From assembly GCA_028285595.1 (NCBI GenBank), contig JANQOW010000084.1:1-64000 (forward strand): a DNA stretch of 64,000 nt, in the 5' to 3' direction. Numbering within the stretch: position 1 is the stretch's first letter; every line of letters starts with the position of its first letter. The stretch comes from Hyphomicrobiales bacterium (GTDB taxonomy: Bacteria > Pseudomonadota > Alphaproteobacteria > Rhizobiales > CAJQND01). Both the position numbers and the translations under genes were made by a program. The notes under the pieces were generated by a model, which was not told the origin of the DNA, made no database searches, and saw nothing but the letters and a program-made list of their open reading frames with translations. Of this stretch, positions 41,905 to 51,998 are shown piece by piece.

Positions 41905-43164
41905 ATGGATCTGGTTCCACAAAACGCCCATTCGGTGATCACGCGTGTGGTGCGCGAGGAATGGGGGCGGGTGTTGTCTGCCCTCATGTCCTTTTGCCGC
42001 GATCTGGATTTGGCCGAAGACGCGCTGCAAGAGGCTCTGATCGCCGCGCTGAAAAGCTGGCCGGTTGATGGGGTGCCGAAGGTGCCCCGGGCCTGGCTTC
42101 TGGCCACGGCCAAGCGCCGGGCCATCGACCGTATGCGGCGCAGCTCCAACTTCGACAAGAAACGCGATGAATATGAGCTACTCCAATCGCTGGCCGGCGC
42201 GCCGGAGGCCGGCGAAGCAGATCAGCCCATTCCGGACGAGCGCCTGAAGCTGGTCTTCATCTGCTGCCATCCGGCCCTGCCTGAGGAGGCGCGCATCGCG
42301 CTCACCTTGCGCACCGTGTGCGGGCTCAGCACGGGCGAGATTGCCCGGGCCTTCCTGGCGAGTGAGGCCACGATGGCTCAGCGTCTGGTGCGGGCGAAGC
42401 GCAAAATCAAGGCGAAGAACATCCCCTTTCAAATCCCCGACAAAGCCGCTTGGCCGGAGCGTCTGGAGGCGGTTCTCGCGGTGATCTATCTGATCTTCAA
42501 TGAAGGCTATGTGGCCACATCGGGCACAAACCTGATGCGAGATGAGCTCTGCGCAGAGGCGATCCGTCTGTGCGAGCTCCTAAGAACCCTGCTGCCCGGT
42601 GAGCCGGAAATTCAGGGCTTATTGGCCCTGATGCTTCTCTCTGATGCCCGCCGGCCGGCACGGGCCGGATCTGAGGGGGAGCTGATCACTCTGGAGCTAC
42701 AGGACCGGTCTTTGTGGAATCGTACCAAAATCAAGCAAGGCCGGACGCTTTTGGTGGGGGCGTTGGTGAAGGGTGAGGTCGGGCCTTATCAGCTCCAAGC
42801 GGCCATCAGCGCAGTGCATTCGGAAGCCGCTACGTTCCAAGCGACGGATTGGGAAGAAATCTGCCTGCTTTATGAGCGTCTCTATGCGCTTCAGCCTTCC
42901 CCCATCATTGCCTTGAATGCAAGCGTCGCGCGCGCCTTTGCCGAAGGACCGGCACATGGTCTTGCAGCTTTGGAGACATCAGAACTGAAGACGGCTCTGG
43001 AGCGCTATCAGCCCTACCATGTGGCTCGCGCCGACATGCTGGGCCGCAACGGGAACCTTGCTTTGGCGGAGGAGGCGTACCTGACGGCGATCGCCTTAAC
43101 GGACAACGAGAAGGAGCGGGCCCACCTGGAACGTAGGCGGGCCGCACTCAACGGTCTTACTTGA
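41905..43164 (+). CDS. ECF42-type RNA polymerase sigma factor with C-terminal TPR-like extension
   Basis: A 419-residue sigma factor. Region 2 is in about residues 8-80 ([37 protein letters not shown]) and region 4 at about 120-175 ([40 protein letters not shown]). The remaining 240 residues are helical, TPR-like ([28 protein letters not shown]-type segment, [20 protein letters not shown]), a hallmark of the ECF42 group in which the extension is needed for activity in place of an anti-sigma factor. ATG 41905 is preferred over TTG 41893. The stop overlaps the convergent peroxidase stop by 8 bases. Confidence 0.93.
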   Translation: MDLVPQNAHSVITRVVREEWGRVLSALMSFCRDLDLAEDALQEALIAALKSWPVDGVPKVPRAWLLATAKRRAIDRMRRSSNFDKKRDEYELLQSLAGAPEAGEADQPIPDERLKLVFICCHPALPEEARIALTLRTVCGLSTGEIARAFLASEATMAQRLVRAKRKIKAKNIPFQIPDKAAWPERLEAVLAVIYLIFNEGYVATSGTNLMRDELCAEAIRLCELLRTLLPGEPEIQGLLALMLLSDARRPARAGSEGELITLELQDRSLWNRTKIKQGRTLLVGALVKGEVGPYQLQAAISAVHSEAATFQATDWEEICLLYERLYALQPSPIIALNASVARAFAEGPAHGLAALETSELKTALERYQPYHVARADMLGRNGNLALAEEAYLTAIALTDNEKERAHLERRRAALNGLT

Positions 43165-44632
43165 TGCGCTTGGGATCAAACGAGCAGGTCAGGTCATCGC
43201 GGTGGGACACCGATGACCACTCCTCATCCACATAGTCGGCCACATATCCCATTCCGAAGGATTTGTTGTGGTTGCCGAAGCAGGGGACAAAGTCGTGCGC
43301 GTGCCAGATTGAAGAGGGATCGTTCTTCAACAAGCGCATGATCACTGTGGCAACAATGGTCCCGCCCACGTCGCTCAGCTTGCCATTGCCGATTTCCGAG
43401 GCTTCCTGTAGGCAGTAGTACCAGAGCGGGATCTTGTTCAGTCCGGCGTCCTTGGTGGCCTGATCACGGTCGAGGGGCGTGAAGCCCATATTTCCGGCGG
43501 CCATCTGACCTGACGCCAGCTCAAAGCCGAAGCGATCACGATAGATATTGCGGTGGGCCAGAGACTTGGCTTCGGCAGCCGGGATCACCAGATCGCCGTC
43601 GCCCATCACCATATCGTCTTTCACGAAGGGAAGGTCGAACACTTCAGCGGCAATGGATCTGCCCACCGGACGTGCGGTTTGCGGCTCAACCCGAGCACGG
43701 TAGATATCGAAGAAGTAGCGCCAATCGATATTGAACTCCTTGGCTTTCGGCCCGAACGCGGGTAGGCCCAGCTCACCATCGTCCTGCTGGAACAGCCCGA
43801 CCTTCACTTTTTCCGACATCTGATACTTGTTCTGCACGGTGCCGTGGCCAAAGCGATACGCGGCCACGGAAAACTCAACCGGAATGGGAGCCGTCTTATC
43901 GCTGAACGGCTGCGGGAACCTGTGCCGTTTCAACAGCCACAAGACCCGGTTGCACACTTCCGGATCGACCAGTGCCGGCAGGAACTCGTGCAGCACGATC
44001 CATTGATAGTGCCAGCGGGTGAGCAGCTTGGCGAGCTGCTTGGGGTCCTCATGGAGATGTTTGAGTGACTTGTAGATTTTGCCCGGCTTGGAGAGCTTGT
44101 GGAGCAGGATGTTGTAGAACCGGATCCAAACGCCCTGAAGCTGTGACACGATGGCGTTCTCATCATTGCGCGGATCACCGATGAGCGCCACGCCATCGCA
44201 GTTCCGGGGCAAATCGAGTGGGTTGGCCGAATTGCCCATGAGCAAGTACCCCTCATGAGGCTTGGAATAGAGGTGTGGCGTGGCTTCCGGACCGGCGCCG
44301 AAGACGCAATCAAGGTCCAGTCCGGGCGTGCGCACGTTGGTGATCAGTTGATGACGTGTGTTGCGACCAAGCTCGGAGGATACGTCCAGTGTGATGTCAT
44401 GGTCGATGAACTGACCCAGAAAGGTCATCCCGGCCGGCACGTCGCTTTGAATGTCTTGCGTGCTCTTCATGCTCGCCGCCAGCGCTCCTAAAAGTTCACG
44501 CGCTTTGTTGAAGTCAGTGGGGCGAACAATTGGATTGTGTGGCAATAATCTTCCAAAAACAGAGCCATCTGCATCGCACAAATGCATTTGTAATCCATGC
44601 ATGTGGCTCATAAGTCCGTGTTTGTGTGACAT
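43157..44632 (-). CDS. Animal-type heme peroxidase family protein
   Basis: A 491-residue member of the peroxidase-cyclooxygenase superfamily. Distal Gln74 and His78 are in [13 protein letters not shown]; the catalytic Arg155 and Glu158 in [18 protein letters not shown]; the proximal His263 in [12 protein letters not shown]. These are the functional residues of bacterial and animal peroxidases. It probably oxidises halides or phenols with hydrogen peroxide. No signal peptide is visible; the N-terminus is short and His/Met-rich ([17 protein letters not shown]), perhaps metal-binding. The ribosome binding site GAGGA lies 5-9 bases before ATG 44632; the frame is open further upstream in AT-rich DNA. 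It converges on the sigma-factor gene. Confidence 0.92.
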   Translation of the reverse strand: MSHKHGLMSHMHGLQMHLCDADGSVFGRLLPHNPIVRPTDFNKARELLGALAASMKSTQDIQSDVPAGMTFLGQFIDHDITLDVSSELGRNTRHQLITNVRTPGLDLDCVFGAGPEATPHLYSKPHEGYLLMGNSANPLDLPRNCDGVALIGDPRNDENAIVSQLQGVWIRFYNILLHKLSKPGKIYKSLKHLHEDPKQLAKLLTRWHYQWIVLHEFLPALVDPEVCNRVLWLLKRHRFPQPFSDKTAPIPVEFSVAAYRFGHGTVQNKYQMSEKVKVGLFQQDDGELGLPAFGPKAKEFNIDWRYFFDIYRARVEPQTARPVGRSIAAEVFDLPFVKDDMVMGDGDLVIPAAEAKSLAHRNIYRDRFGFELASGQMAAGNMGFTPLDRDQATKDAGLNKIPLWYYCLQEASEIGNGKLSDVGGTIVATVIMRLLKNDPSSIWHAHDFVPCFGNHNKSFGMGYVADYVDEEWSSVSHRDDLTCSFDPKRIK

Positions 44633-44782
44633 GATATCCTCGTAATATTTTATTGATATTTGAGGAGTTCGCATAAAACACAAAGTAGATTTGATTTGTG
44701 TGGCAATATTCACAGATTAATTTATTTTAATTTTGGAAATATGAGAGCGGCACTCGGCGGCTGGATGGGCTACAACACGCCC

Positions 44783-45835
44783 ATGAACCAGCATGACATC
44801 ATCAGAGACGCCTTTCGCCAGCAGAGCCAATGGTGCGCCCGCCTTGGCTCTCCCTTCACATCCCTCTTAATGAGTGTCTTTGCCGAGCATCTTGACGAGA
44901 CCACACAAGCGGGTCGGGCCCTCCTCAACTGGGACGGATCGGCTGACCCGCTCGGCGATGCGGTATCGCTTCGTTTGGCCGGGGCCTTGCATGCCTTGGT
45001 GCGCAGAGGTGAGCTGCCGGATTTGGCCGCGCTTTACCCTCCACATCCCCTGCCCAGTTCAGAGGCATTGGCCGCGGCGGCTAGCCAGGCGTTGCATCAG
45101 GCAGATGACGCGGTTGTGGATTGGCTCCGGCATCCGCCCCAAACCAATGAAACGGCACGCTCGGCGGCGCTTTATGCCGGCTTTCTGGCCATCGCTGATG
45201 CCACGCGCCTGCCGCTCCACTTGTTTGAGTTGGGGGCGAGCGCCGGTCTCAATCTGATCGCAGACCGTTATCAATACAATCTGGGCGGCCTGCAGGCAGG
45301 AGCGGCAGGATCACCGCTCACCTTGAGGCCAGAATGGGAGGGACCGCCGCCCCCGGACGGTGCCGTTGAGGTCGCAGCACGGCGCGGCTGCGACCGTGCA
45401 CCGCTTGATCTCACCAATGAGCAGCACTGCGAGCGACTGATCGGATATGTGTGGCCCGATCAGGCAGAACGTTTGGCCCGGGTGGAAACGGCCATCGCGC
45501 TTGCCCGCGATCAGGCTGTTCGCCTCGATACGGCTGAGGCCGCCGATTGGGTTGAAGCTCAAATCAGTGTGGAGCCCGTTCCTGGGGTAACACGTGTGCT
45601 GTTCCACTCCATCGCCTGGCAATACTTCAGCGCGCAGGCCCAAAGCCGCATCACCCGGCGCATGGTGCAAGCAGGTGAACGCGCAACTCCGGACGCACCC
45701 TTGGCCTGGCTCGCGTTCGAACAGCGGGACAATAAAGGCCCTGCCTTGAGTTTAAGGCTGTGGCCCGGCGGTCACGAACGCGTGCTGGCGACCGCCGATG
45801 CCCATGTGAGCAAAGTCACCTGGCTGGCGGCTTGA
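44783..45835 (+). CDS. DUF2332 domain-containing protein
   Basis: A 350-residue protein of the DUF2332 family, recognised by QQSQWCARLGSPFTSLLMSV, NETARSAALYAGFLAIA, HLFELGASAGLNLIADRYQY, DRAPLDLTNEQHCERLIGYV, WPDQAERLARVETAIALARD and the VLFHSIAWQYF block. The family's biochemical role is unknown; the G-A-S-A-G-L-N region resembles a methyltransferase SAM loop. ATG 44783 is chosen for fit to the family start; two earlier in-frame ATGs (44741, 44765) lie in AT-rich leader DNA. It is divergent from the peroxidase gene. Confidence 0.85.
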   Translation: MNQHDIIRDAFRQQSQWCARLGSPFTSLLMSVFAEHLDETTQAGRALLNWDGSADPLGDAVSLRLAGALHALVRRGELPDLAALYPPHPLPSSEALAAAASQALHQADDAVVDWLRHPPQTNETARSAALYAGFLAIADATRLPLHLFELGASAGLNLIADRYQYNLGGLQAGAAGSPLTLRPEWEGPPPPDGAVEVAARRGCDRAPLDLTNEQHCERLIGYVWPDQAERLARVETAIALARDQAVRLDTAEAADWVEAQISVEPVPGVTRVLFHSIAWQYFSAQAQSRITRRMVQAGERATPDAPLAWLAFEQRDNKGPALSLRLWPGGHERVLATADAHVSKVTWLAA

Positions 45836-46279
45836 CTACTCCAGCGTAATCTTCATGCCGCCTGCGTCGAGCGATGCTTCCAACCCGGTTTGAATGCCTC
45901 TGAGCACCAGGCGCACGCCATGGACGTTCTCCAGCACCCAGTTTTGACCGCCTGTTCCCGCCGCAGCGGACGCTTGCACTGATGCGTAAGTGCCTTCGAT
46001 ATGGCGCAGCTTGTGCAAGTTGTAGACCTCACCACGCATCCGTGCATTCGACGCCCCGACGATCAGGCCCGCCCGCATGCCGCCAATTGACAAGCGGTAG
46101 GCTTGCCCTTGATAGTGCAGGGTGCCCGATCCCGTTGACACGCCCACCACAAAGCCGGCCTTGGCGATCTTCATTGAAATTCGGGCAGTCTGAGCTTCAG
46201 CCGTGTTCACGGGCAGCATTCCCGTCGCCAGCACACCGCTGGCAAGCAATAAGACTTTCGCAAATCCAAAACCGCGCAT
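45836..46279 (-). CDS. Secreted hypothetical protein (147 aa)
   Basis: A 147-residue exported protein. The signal peptide runs from MRGFGFAKVLLLASG to a cleavage near AEAQ (about residue 30). The mature part is Gly-rich beta structure (GFVVGVSTGSGTLHYQGQAY, RLSIGGMRAGLIVGASNARM, GEVYNLHKLRHIEGTYASVQ). This pattern is found in small proteobacterial periplasmic proteins of unknown function. ATG 46279 is preferred to a GTG at 46288. Its TAG stop is directly adjacent to the convergent DUF2332 stop. Confidence 0.75.
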   Translation of the reverse strand: MRGFGFAKVLLLASGVLATGMLPVNTAEAQTARISMKIAKAGFVVGVSTGSGTLHYQGQAYRLSIGGMRAGLIVGASNARMRGEVYNLHKLRHIEGTYASVQASAAAGTGGQNWVLENVHGVRLVLRGIQTGLEASLDAGGMKITLE

Positions 46280-46295
46280 CGTCACCACTCCACAT

Positions 46296-46312
46296 TGATT
46301 CTGATTGAATCA
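46296..46312 (-). promoter_or_regulatory. Palindrome TGATTC-N5-GAATCA upstream of the secreted protein gene
   Basis: A perfect 6-bp inverted repeat with 5-base spacer at 46296-46312, 17 bases upstream of the ATG on the minus strand. It fits a dimeric-regulator operator. No regulator gene lies next to it. Confidence 0.35.
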
Positions 46313-46405
46313 GCCATAAAACACGAACATGACGATTCGAGTGTTAACCGGTCTTAAGGAATTGGCAAACGTGCGGTTTTTTGAAGGCGGTCCCAACTCC
46401 CGCGC

Positions 46406-47632
46406 TTATCTGGGCATTGCGTCGAAGGCCACACAAATGCGCCGTTCGCTCGATTTGAACGGTATGGTCTGGTGGTACATGTAAGAGGGGAACAGCACCA
46501 TCATGCCCTCATGGGGCTTGACCACCTTGTGGCGGTGCTCGCGTTTGCAGAAAAACTCAGGCGGCGGGCGCCCCACCTCAAAACCGCCGGCCACCGTGCC
46601 CTCTTCGCCATTGGCGTCATCGCTGACTTCGTCCGGGATGCGCACGTAGTAGCAACCGCTCAGATGGCCATCAAAGTGGATGTGCGCATCCTGGTTGCCC
46701 TGTTTGTCGAGCACGGCCGCCCAGGCCACAAGGTCGTAGCGTGCGGGCCTCGCGGCAGCGAACGGGTGATCAGTGTCTGTGTCCAACCCGGCATAGTAGG
46801 TGTCGATGTGCTGCCGGATCACGGTTTCAAGCGCTGCAATCGGCCCCTCGGTCGGCCCCAAAATCTGGTCGGTAATCTTAAGGTCTGGATCGTGATAATG
46901 AGGGGAATGCTCAGGCGGCGTCTTCAGATCCTTGTGGGTCAGAACCGCGTCTTCCAAGGCGGTGTTGAAGGCCGCCATGCTCTCATAGCCGGGCGGCGTG
47001 TCCACATCGTGGGTCTGAACGAAGCGCTCGAAGTTCATCAGCGCGCCGGCGCCTTCAAGCTCGCCGGCCTCTTCCAGCGCCACGGCCTTGAACGACAGCG
47101 CTTCAGTGCTTCCAGGTGCAAGCTGAAGCCAGCGCTCCGCATAGGCGACCGCGCCTTGAGGCTCTCCGGCGGCCAGAAGGGCAGCGCAGATATTGTTGTA
47201 GAGGTTTAAGTTGCCAGGTTCCTTCGAAAGCATCCGCTTGTAATAGGTCACGGCCTCGGAAAACCGGGCGGCCTGATGCAGATTGACAGCCAGTGCATCC
47301 AAGAGGTCCAACCTGTTTCCGTGGCGCTCGGCAAACGGCATCAGGAGCGCAAGCGCACCTTCAAAATCGCCAATCATGGTGTGCAGATTGGCGATGGTGC
47401 GATGGGCATCCAGATTGTCCGGCATCTTCTCTAAGGTGGTTCGACAGAAGGCCAGGTGTTTCTGGGCGTCATCCGTTAGGCCAAGCTGGCCGGCTGCTCT
47501 TGCAGCAAGCATGTGCGCCCGGGGCCAGTCCGGCCGGCCGGCCAGCGCCTTTTGCGCGCCTTCAAGCGCAAGAGCGGGGTTGCCTTGGGCTAAGGCTTGT
47601 TGAATGGGGGCAAGCTCGTTCGACACTGTCAC
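46406..47632 (-). CDS. TPR repeat protein fused to a 2OG-Fe(II) oxygenase domain
   Basis: A 408-residue protein. Residues 1-200 are tetratricopeptide repeats (NPALALEGAQKALAGRPDWP, RAHMLAARAAGQLGLTDDAQ, LYNNICAALLAAGEPQGAVA). Residues 215-408 are a putative 2OG-Fe(II) oxygenase: HxD in AHIHFDGHLSGCYYVRIPDE, GFEVGRPPPEF, and the distal His in FPSYMYHQTIPF with Arg in SSERRICVAFD. TPR-linked oxygenases of this family may hydroxylate a protein or polymer bound by the repeats. Start ATG 47632 is the natural one. It diverges from the membrane protein at 47761. Confidence 0.85.
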   Translation of the reverse strand: MTVSNELAPIQQALAQGNPALALEGAQKALAGRPDWPRAHMLAARAAGQLGLTDDAQKHLAFCRTTLEKMPDNLDAHRTIANLHTMIGDFEGALALLMPFAERHGNRLDLLDALAVNLHQAARFSEAVTYYKRMLSKEPGNLNLYNNICAALLAAGEPQGAVAYAERWLQLAPGSTEALSFKAVALEEAGELEGAGALMNFERFVQTHDVDTPPGYESMAAFNTALEDAVLTHKDLKTPPEHSPHYHDPDLKITDQILGPTEGPIAALETVIRQHIDTYYAGLDTDTDHPFAAARPARYDLVAWAAVLDKQGNQDAHIHFDGHLSGCYYVRIPDEVSDDANGEEGTVAGGFEVGRPPPEFFCKREHRHKVVKPHEGMMVLFPSYMYHQTIPFKSSERRICVAFDAMPR

Positions 47633-47760
47633 GTATTCCTCACCTAGATCACGCAGCGCTCCGATTAACAGGCAATCATCCGGGAAATCAAGCGAGCATA
47701 GCTGTGGTGGCGCTTTTCCGGTAGACTGACCATGACGGTCTTTTGAAGGGGGAAGGCCAT

Positions 47761-49314
47761 ATGACGGGCGTGCTGACCCTCGAACAATGGGTGGTCTATC
47801 TGGTGGTCGCCGCTTTGGTGTTGGCGCCGGTGGCCGCTTTTCTCATTCGCTGGCGCTATAACGCGGCGGTTCGGCGTCTGATGCTGACCAGCGGCGGCGC
47901 TGAGGTTGCCCAGGCACCCGCCGGATCAAGTCCGCCGGAAGACAAGAGCGCGCAGACACTGCAGATTGAGCTTCGCGATGTGCCCGGGCGCGTGGTGCCG
48001 AGCAGCTCCAACGTGCGCTTTGCTCTCAACTATTTCCTGGCCGGCGTGGCCTGTGCGATCGCCATGACCGTGGTGCTGTTCCTTTTGGATAACATGGAGT
48101 TCCTTCCTGTTCGCACCCTCATCATCTGCTGGGTGTACAGCACGCTTGCGGTATTCTCCGCATTGTATGTGGCGGGGATGCGCCATCTCCTCATCGTCCC
48201 GTTGGCTCTGCTCTGGTTGCTGTGCGCTCTGGCTCTGGCGGTTTTTGTGACGGGGGATATTTGGTCGGCGCCGGCGCTCGCGTACCTGGTCCTCGTGCCC
48301 TCTGCGATGGGCCTTTTGCTCGTGAACCGGCACATCGGAACCATTGCGCCCCTTTTGGTGCCGCCCGCCATGTTGGTGGCGGCAGGGGTCTGGCTCTCGC
48401 TTATGGTGCTTGTGAACGGCGAGGCCTACGATTTAGGTCATCTGGTGTGGCCGCTTGCGCTTCTCGTTGCCGGGGCCGGGCTTGCATGCGCATGGCTTTA
48501 CCTTGCCCTCATGGCCCGGCAGTACAGATCAGGCAAAGTCAGTGAACTGATGCTGCAGAACGACGCCTTTTGGCTGCTGGCGTGCGCGAATGTGGCTGTG
48601 AACTACGTGGCGTCCAAGGGTTGGCTGGCGTTGGGCATGATCATTCCGTTCCTGGTTTACCGGCTGGTGCTGGCTCTGACTGCCCGGTTTACGGCTGCGC
48701 CCACCCAACGCCAAAGGTTGCTTTTTCTGAGGGTTTTCGGCTTTCAAAAACGTCAGGCTGAACTGCACCGCGTGGTGCTCAACACCTGGCGCCAGAGCGG
48801 CCCGGTGGCGCTGATCGGCGCGCCGGACAGTGCGCTCGACACCCTCGATCCGCCCGAACTGTTTGCCTTCATCACCGGACGCTTGAAGCAGGTCTTTGTG
48901 CGCGATGCGTCTGACGTTGAAGAAGAACTGGCCCGGCCAGCAACCCGCGCGGCGGACGGGCTTTACCAGGTGGATGATTTCTACTGCTTTGAGGACACCT
49001 GGCAGGCCTCGGTACAGTCGTTGATTGAGGCGAGCGGGCGGGTTGTCATGGACCTGCGCGGGTTCGACCGGCAAAACATGGGCTGTCTCTACGAAATCGG
49101 CGAGCTGTTCCGGCGCTGCACTCTGGAACAGCTTGTGTTTCTCGCCGACAGCACGACGGATCAGGACGTCCTGTGCGAGGCCCTGCGCGATGCGTGGAGT
49201 GAAGCCGGCAGGTCCGGGGCGGGCCCGGAGGCCACGTTGAGCCTCTGGATCATCGATAGCGCGGGCGCGCTGCGCGGCCTGGCGCACCAGCTTGAAAGGC
49301 AGCTTAAAGCTTAA
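47761..49314 (+). CDS. Polytopic membrane protein with uncharacterised C-terminal cytosolic domain
   Basis: A 517-residue protein. One hydrophobic segment at about 8-30, a linker, then about eight more between 90 and 320. A conserved-looking soluble domain follows (about 325-517): LRVFGFQKRQAELHRVVLNT, VALIGAPDSALDTLDPPELF, FYCFEDTWQASVQSLIEASG, VVMDLRGFDRQNMGCLYEIG, LVFLADSTTDQDVL. The DLRG.....C-x-Y-E-I-G pattern recalls Rossmann-like TIR/nucleoside-deoxyribosyltransferase folds, where an acidic residue near E-[IL]-G is catalytic, but this is fold-level inference. I know similar unnamed proteins in proteobacteria. GGAAGG precedes the ATG 47761. Confidence 0.75.
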   Translation: MTGVLTLEQWVVYLVVAALVLAPVAAFLIRWRYNAAVRRLMLTSGGAEVAQAPAGSSPPEDKSAQTLQIELRDVPGRVVPSSSNVRFALNYFLAGVACAIAMTVVLFLLDNMEFLPVRTLIICWVYSTLAVFSALYVAGMRHLLIVPLALLWLLCALALAVFVTGDIWSAPALAYLVLVPSAMGLLLVNRHIGTIAPLLVPPAMLVAAGVWLSLMVLVNGEAYDLGHLVWPLALLVAGAGLACAWLYLALMARQYRSGKVSELMLQNDAFWLLACANVAVNYVASKGWLALGMIIPFLVYRLVLALTARFTAAPTQRQRLLFLRVFGFQKRQAELHRVVLNTWRQSGPVALIGAPDSALDTLDPPELFAFITGRLKQVFVRDASDVEEELARPATRAADGLYQVDDFYCFEDTWQASVQSLIEASGRVVMDLRGFDRQNMGCLYEIGELFRRCTLEQLVFLADSTTDQDVLCEALRDAWSEAGRSGAGPEATLSLWIIDSAGALRGLAHQLERQLKA

Positions 49315-49435
49315 TCCCGGCGTGCGGTTTATGTTGCATAGCAACACAAGCGGATGTATAAGCCCTCGCTGTCCGGCTGGCTGTTCCCCCCTGGAGGAGG
49401 CGCCGGGCTTTTCTATTACTCCAAGGAGCAGGTAA

Positions 49436-50116
49436 ATGGCAGACAACGTTCAGTTGACGGCTGAGCCGCGCGATCGGATAGGCAAGGGGGCCTCCCGGGC
49501 AGTTCGCAAAGCAGGTCGCATTCCCGCCGTGATCTACGGCGACAAACAAGACCCCATCACAGTGTCCCTCACCTATAAGGATGTGCTCGCACAAGTGAAC
49601 ACAGGGACCTTCTTGTCCACCCTGGTTGATGTTGAAGTGGGCGGCGAAAAATACCGCACCATTCCGCGCGACGTTCAGTTTGATCCGGTTCGCGACTTCA
49701 TCATGCACGTGGACTTCCTGCGGCTCGGCAAGGGCGCGCGGGTGAACGTGGAAGTTCAGGTGAACTTCATCAACGAAGATCAATGTGAAGGCCTGCAGCG
49801 CGGCGGCGTGTTGAACGTTGTGCGCTATGCGGTTGAGCTCTCCTGCCCGGCCGAAGCGATCCCGGAAGGCTTGGATGCAGATCTCGCCGGTCTCGACATC
49901 GGTGGCTCCATCCACATTTCCGACATCTCCTTGCCGGAAGGTGTTGAGCCGACGATCACCGACCGTGACTTCACCATTGCCACCATCGCTGCCGCTATGG
50001 CCGAAGAGGTCGAGCCCACGGACGAGGACGAAGAGTTCGAGGGTGTTGAAGGCGCTGAAGGCGCTGAAGACGGCGAGGGCGCTGAAGGCGAAGAAGAGGG
50101 CGGCGGCGAGGAATAG
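49436..50116 (+). CDS. rplY: 50S ribosomal protein L25/general stress protein Ctc
   Basis: A 226-residue L25-type (Ctc) protein that binds 5S rRNA in the large subunit. The N-terminal L25 domain is [39 protein letters not shown] (about 1-95). The C-terminal TL5-like domain follows ([40 protein letters not shown]). The last 30 residues are an acidic Glu/Gly tail, common in alphaproteobacterial L25. It leads the order rplY-pth-ychF. The Shine-Dalgarno AAGGAG precedes the ATG. Confidence 0.97.
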   Translation: MADNVQLTAEPRDRIGKGASRAVRKAGRIPAVIYGDKQDPITVSLTYKDVLAQVNTGTFLSTLVDVEVGGEKYRTIPRDVQFDPVRDFIMHVDFLRLGKGARVNVEVQVNFINEDQCEGLQRGGVLNVVRYAVELSCPAEAIPEGLDADLAGLDIGGSIHISDISLPEGVEPTITDRDFTIATIAAAMAEEVEPTDEDEEFEGVEGAEGAEDGEGAEGEEEGGGEE

Positions 50117-50153
50117 CCGCGCGGACCTCTGTCCCGCGCCTAAGGAGCGCAGC

Positions 50154-50876
50154 ATGATCATCTTTGCAGGCCTTGGAAATCCGGGCGGCAAGTATGCGCG
50201 CAATCGGCATAACATAGGCTTCATGGCGGTGGACGAGATTGCCCACCGCCATGGCTTCTCCCCTTGGCGCAAACGCTTCAGCGGCGAGATGGCCGAAGGC
50301 CGGCTGGGCGCTGAGAAAGTGCTGTTGCTCAAGCCCCAGACATTTATGAACGAAAGCGGACGCTCGGTTGGCGAGGCTGCGAAGTTCTTCAAGATCGCGC
50401 CGGAAGATGTCTATGTCTTCCACGACGAGCTTGATCTGGCACCGGGCAAACTGCGCTGCAAGCTGGGTGGCGGCGTGGCGGGCCACAATGGCCTACGCTC
50501 GATTTCGGCTCACATGGGCAAAGACTTTCAGAGAGTACGCATGGGCATAGGCCACCCCGGCAGCAAGGCCAAGGTGCTGTCCCATGTGCTGAAGGATTTT
50601 GCCAAGGACGACCAGGACTGGCTGGAGCCCATGTTGCGGGGCGTGGGCGAGCATGCGGCCCTGCTGGCTGAGGGCAATGCCAGCAGCTTTCAGAACAAGG
50701 TGCACCTGACAATTCATCCGGAGACCTCAGAGAGGCCCGAGAAGAAGACGAAACCGGAGCAAAAGGCGCCCGCCAAGCCGGAGACGCCTGCCAAAGTTGA
50801 GACACAAACCGCGCCGAAGACAGAACAGAAAGCCGGGCCCATGGCCTCGGCCTTGAAGAAGATCTTCGGCGGCTAG
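50154..50876 (+). CDS. pth: Peptidyl-tRNA hydrolase
   Basis: A 240-residue enzyme that frees tRNA from prematurely released peptidyl-tRNA. [20 protein letters not shown] carries the catalytic His19 and Asn9; [34 protein letters not shown] and [20 protein letters not shown] match the family. The core ends near residue 190; a Lys/Pro/Glu-rich tail ([16 protein letters not shown]) and a short terminal helix extend it beyond the usual 190-200 residues, as in many alphaproteobacteria. ATG 50154 is preceded by TAAGGAG; an open frame upstream is a shadow of rplY. Confidence 0.97.
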   Translation: MIIFAGLGNPGGKYARNRHNIGFMAVDEIAHRHGFSPWRKRFSGEMAEGRLGAEKVLLLKPQTFMNESGRSVGEAAKFFKIAPEDVYVFHDELDLAPGKLRCKLGGGVAGHNGLRSISAHMGKDFQRVRMGIGHPGSKAKVLSHVLKDFAKDDQDWLEPMLRGVGEHAALLAEGNASSFQNKVHLTIHPETSERPEKKTKPEQKAPAKPETPAKVETQTAPKTEQKAGPMASALKKIFGG

Positions 50877-50888
50877 AGGCAATCGATC

Positions 50889-51986
50889 ATGGGATTTAAA
50901 TGCGGAATTGTGGGCCTGCCCAATGTGGGCAAATCGACCCTCTTCAATGCCCTGACCCGCACCGCGGCGGCCCAGGCGGCGAACTATCCGTTCTGCACTA
51001 TCGAGCCGAATGTGGGCGAGGTGCCGGTGCCCGACAGCCGGCTGGCGCAGATCAGCGGTGTGGCCAACTCCAAGGAAGTGATCGCCACGCGGCTGACCTT
51101 CGTGGACATTGCCGGCCTTGTGCGCGGCGCTTCCAAGGGCGAAGGGCTTGGCAACCAGTTCCTGGCCAACATTCGCGAGGTGGATGCCATTGCTCACGTG
51201 CTGCGCTGCTTCGATGATGACGACATCACCCATGTGGAGGGCGGGATCGACCCGGTGCGCGATGCGGAAGTGGTCGAAACCGAGCTCATGCTGGCCGATC
51301 TGGAGAGCCTGGAAAAACGGGCTGAACCTCTGGAGAAGAAGGCCCGCAGCGGAGAGAAGGAGGCCAAGCAGGCGCTGGCCTTGATGGAGCAGGCCATGAC
51401 CCTCCTGCGCGACGGCAAACCGGCGCGGCTTGCGGAGATCAGCCAAGAGGACAAATCGGCCTGGCGGGCGCTCAACCTGTTGACCACAAAGCCGGTGCTC
51501 TATGTGTGCAACGTCTCTGAGAGCGAAAGCGCCACGGGCAATGCGCACACCGAACAGGTGAAAGCCAAGGCAAGCGCGGAGGGGGCCGGTGTGGTGGTGA
51601 TCTCAGCGTCCATCGAGGCGGAACTGGCACAGCTCGATGAAGACGATCAGAACGAGTATCTCGCCGACCTCGGCCTGGAGGAGCCCGGCCTTAACCGCCT
51701 GATCCAGGCCGGTTACAACCTGCTCGGCCTCATCACCTACTTCACCGCGGGCCCGAAAGAAACCCGGGCCTGGACCATTACGGACGGCACCCGCGCGCCC
51801 AAGGCCGCGGGCGTCATCCACACCGATTTTGAGCGCGGCTTCATCCGGGCGCAGACCATTGCCTATGACGACTATGTGCGCCTCGGCGGCGAAGCGGGCG
51901 CCAAGGAAGCCGGCAAGGCGCGCGACGAAGGCAAGGACTATGTCGTCAAGGACGGCGATGTTCTGCTGTTCAAGTTCAACGTTTAA
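50889..51986 (+). CDS. ychF: Redox-regulated ATPase YchF
   Basis: A 365-residue Obg-family P-loop ATPase associated with ribosomes and oxidative-stress control. [20 protein letters not shown] has the Walker [10 protein letters not shown] (9-17); [20 protein letters not shown] is the G3 region, and YVCNVSE replaces the GTP-selective NKxD, the mark of ATP use. The TGS-like C-terminal domain begins at [20 protein letters not shown]. 12 bases downstream of pth, so cotranscribed. Confidence 0.98.
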   Translation: MGFKCGIVGLPNVGKSTLFNALTRTAAAQAANYPFCTIEPNVGEVPVPDSRLAQISGVANSKEVIATRLTFVDIAGLVRGASKGEGLGNQFLANIREVDAIAHVLRCFDDDDITHVEGGIDPVRDAEVVETELMLADLESLEKRAEPLEKKARSGEKEAKQALALMEQAMTLLRDGKPARLAEISQEDKSAWRALNLLTTKPVLYVCNVSESESATGNAHTEQVKAKASAEGAGVVVISASIEAELAQLDEDDQNEYLADLGLEEPGLNRLIQAGYNLLGLITYFTAGPKETRAWTITDGTRAPKAAGVIHTDFERGFIRAQTIAYDDYVRLGGEAGAKEAGKARDEGKDYVVKDGDVLLFKFNV

Positions 51987-51998
51987 GGCACCAAGACC

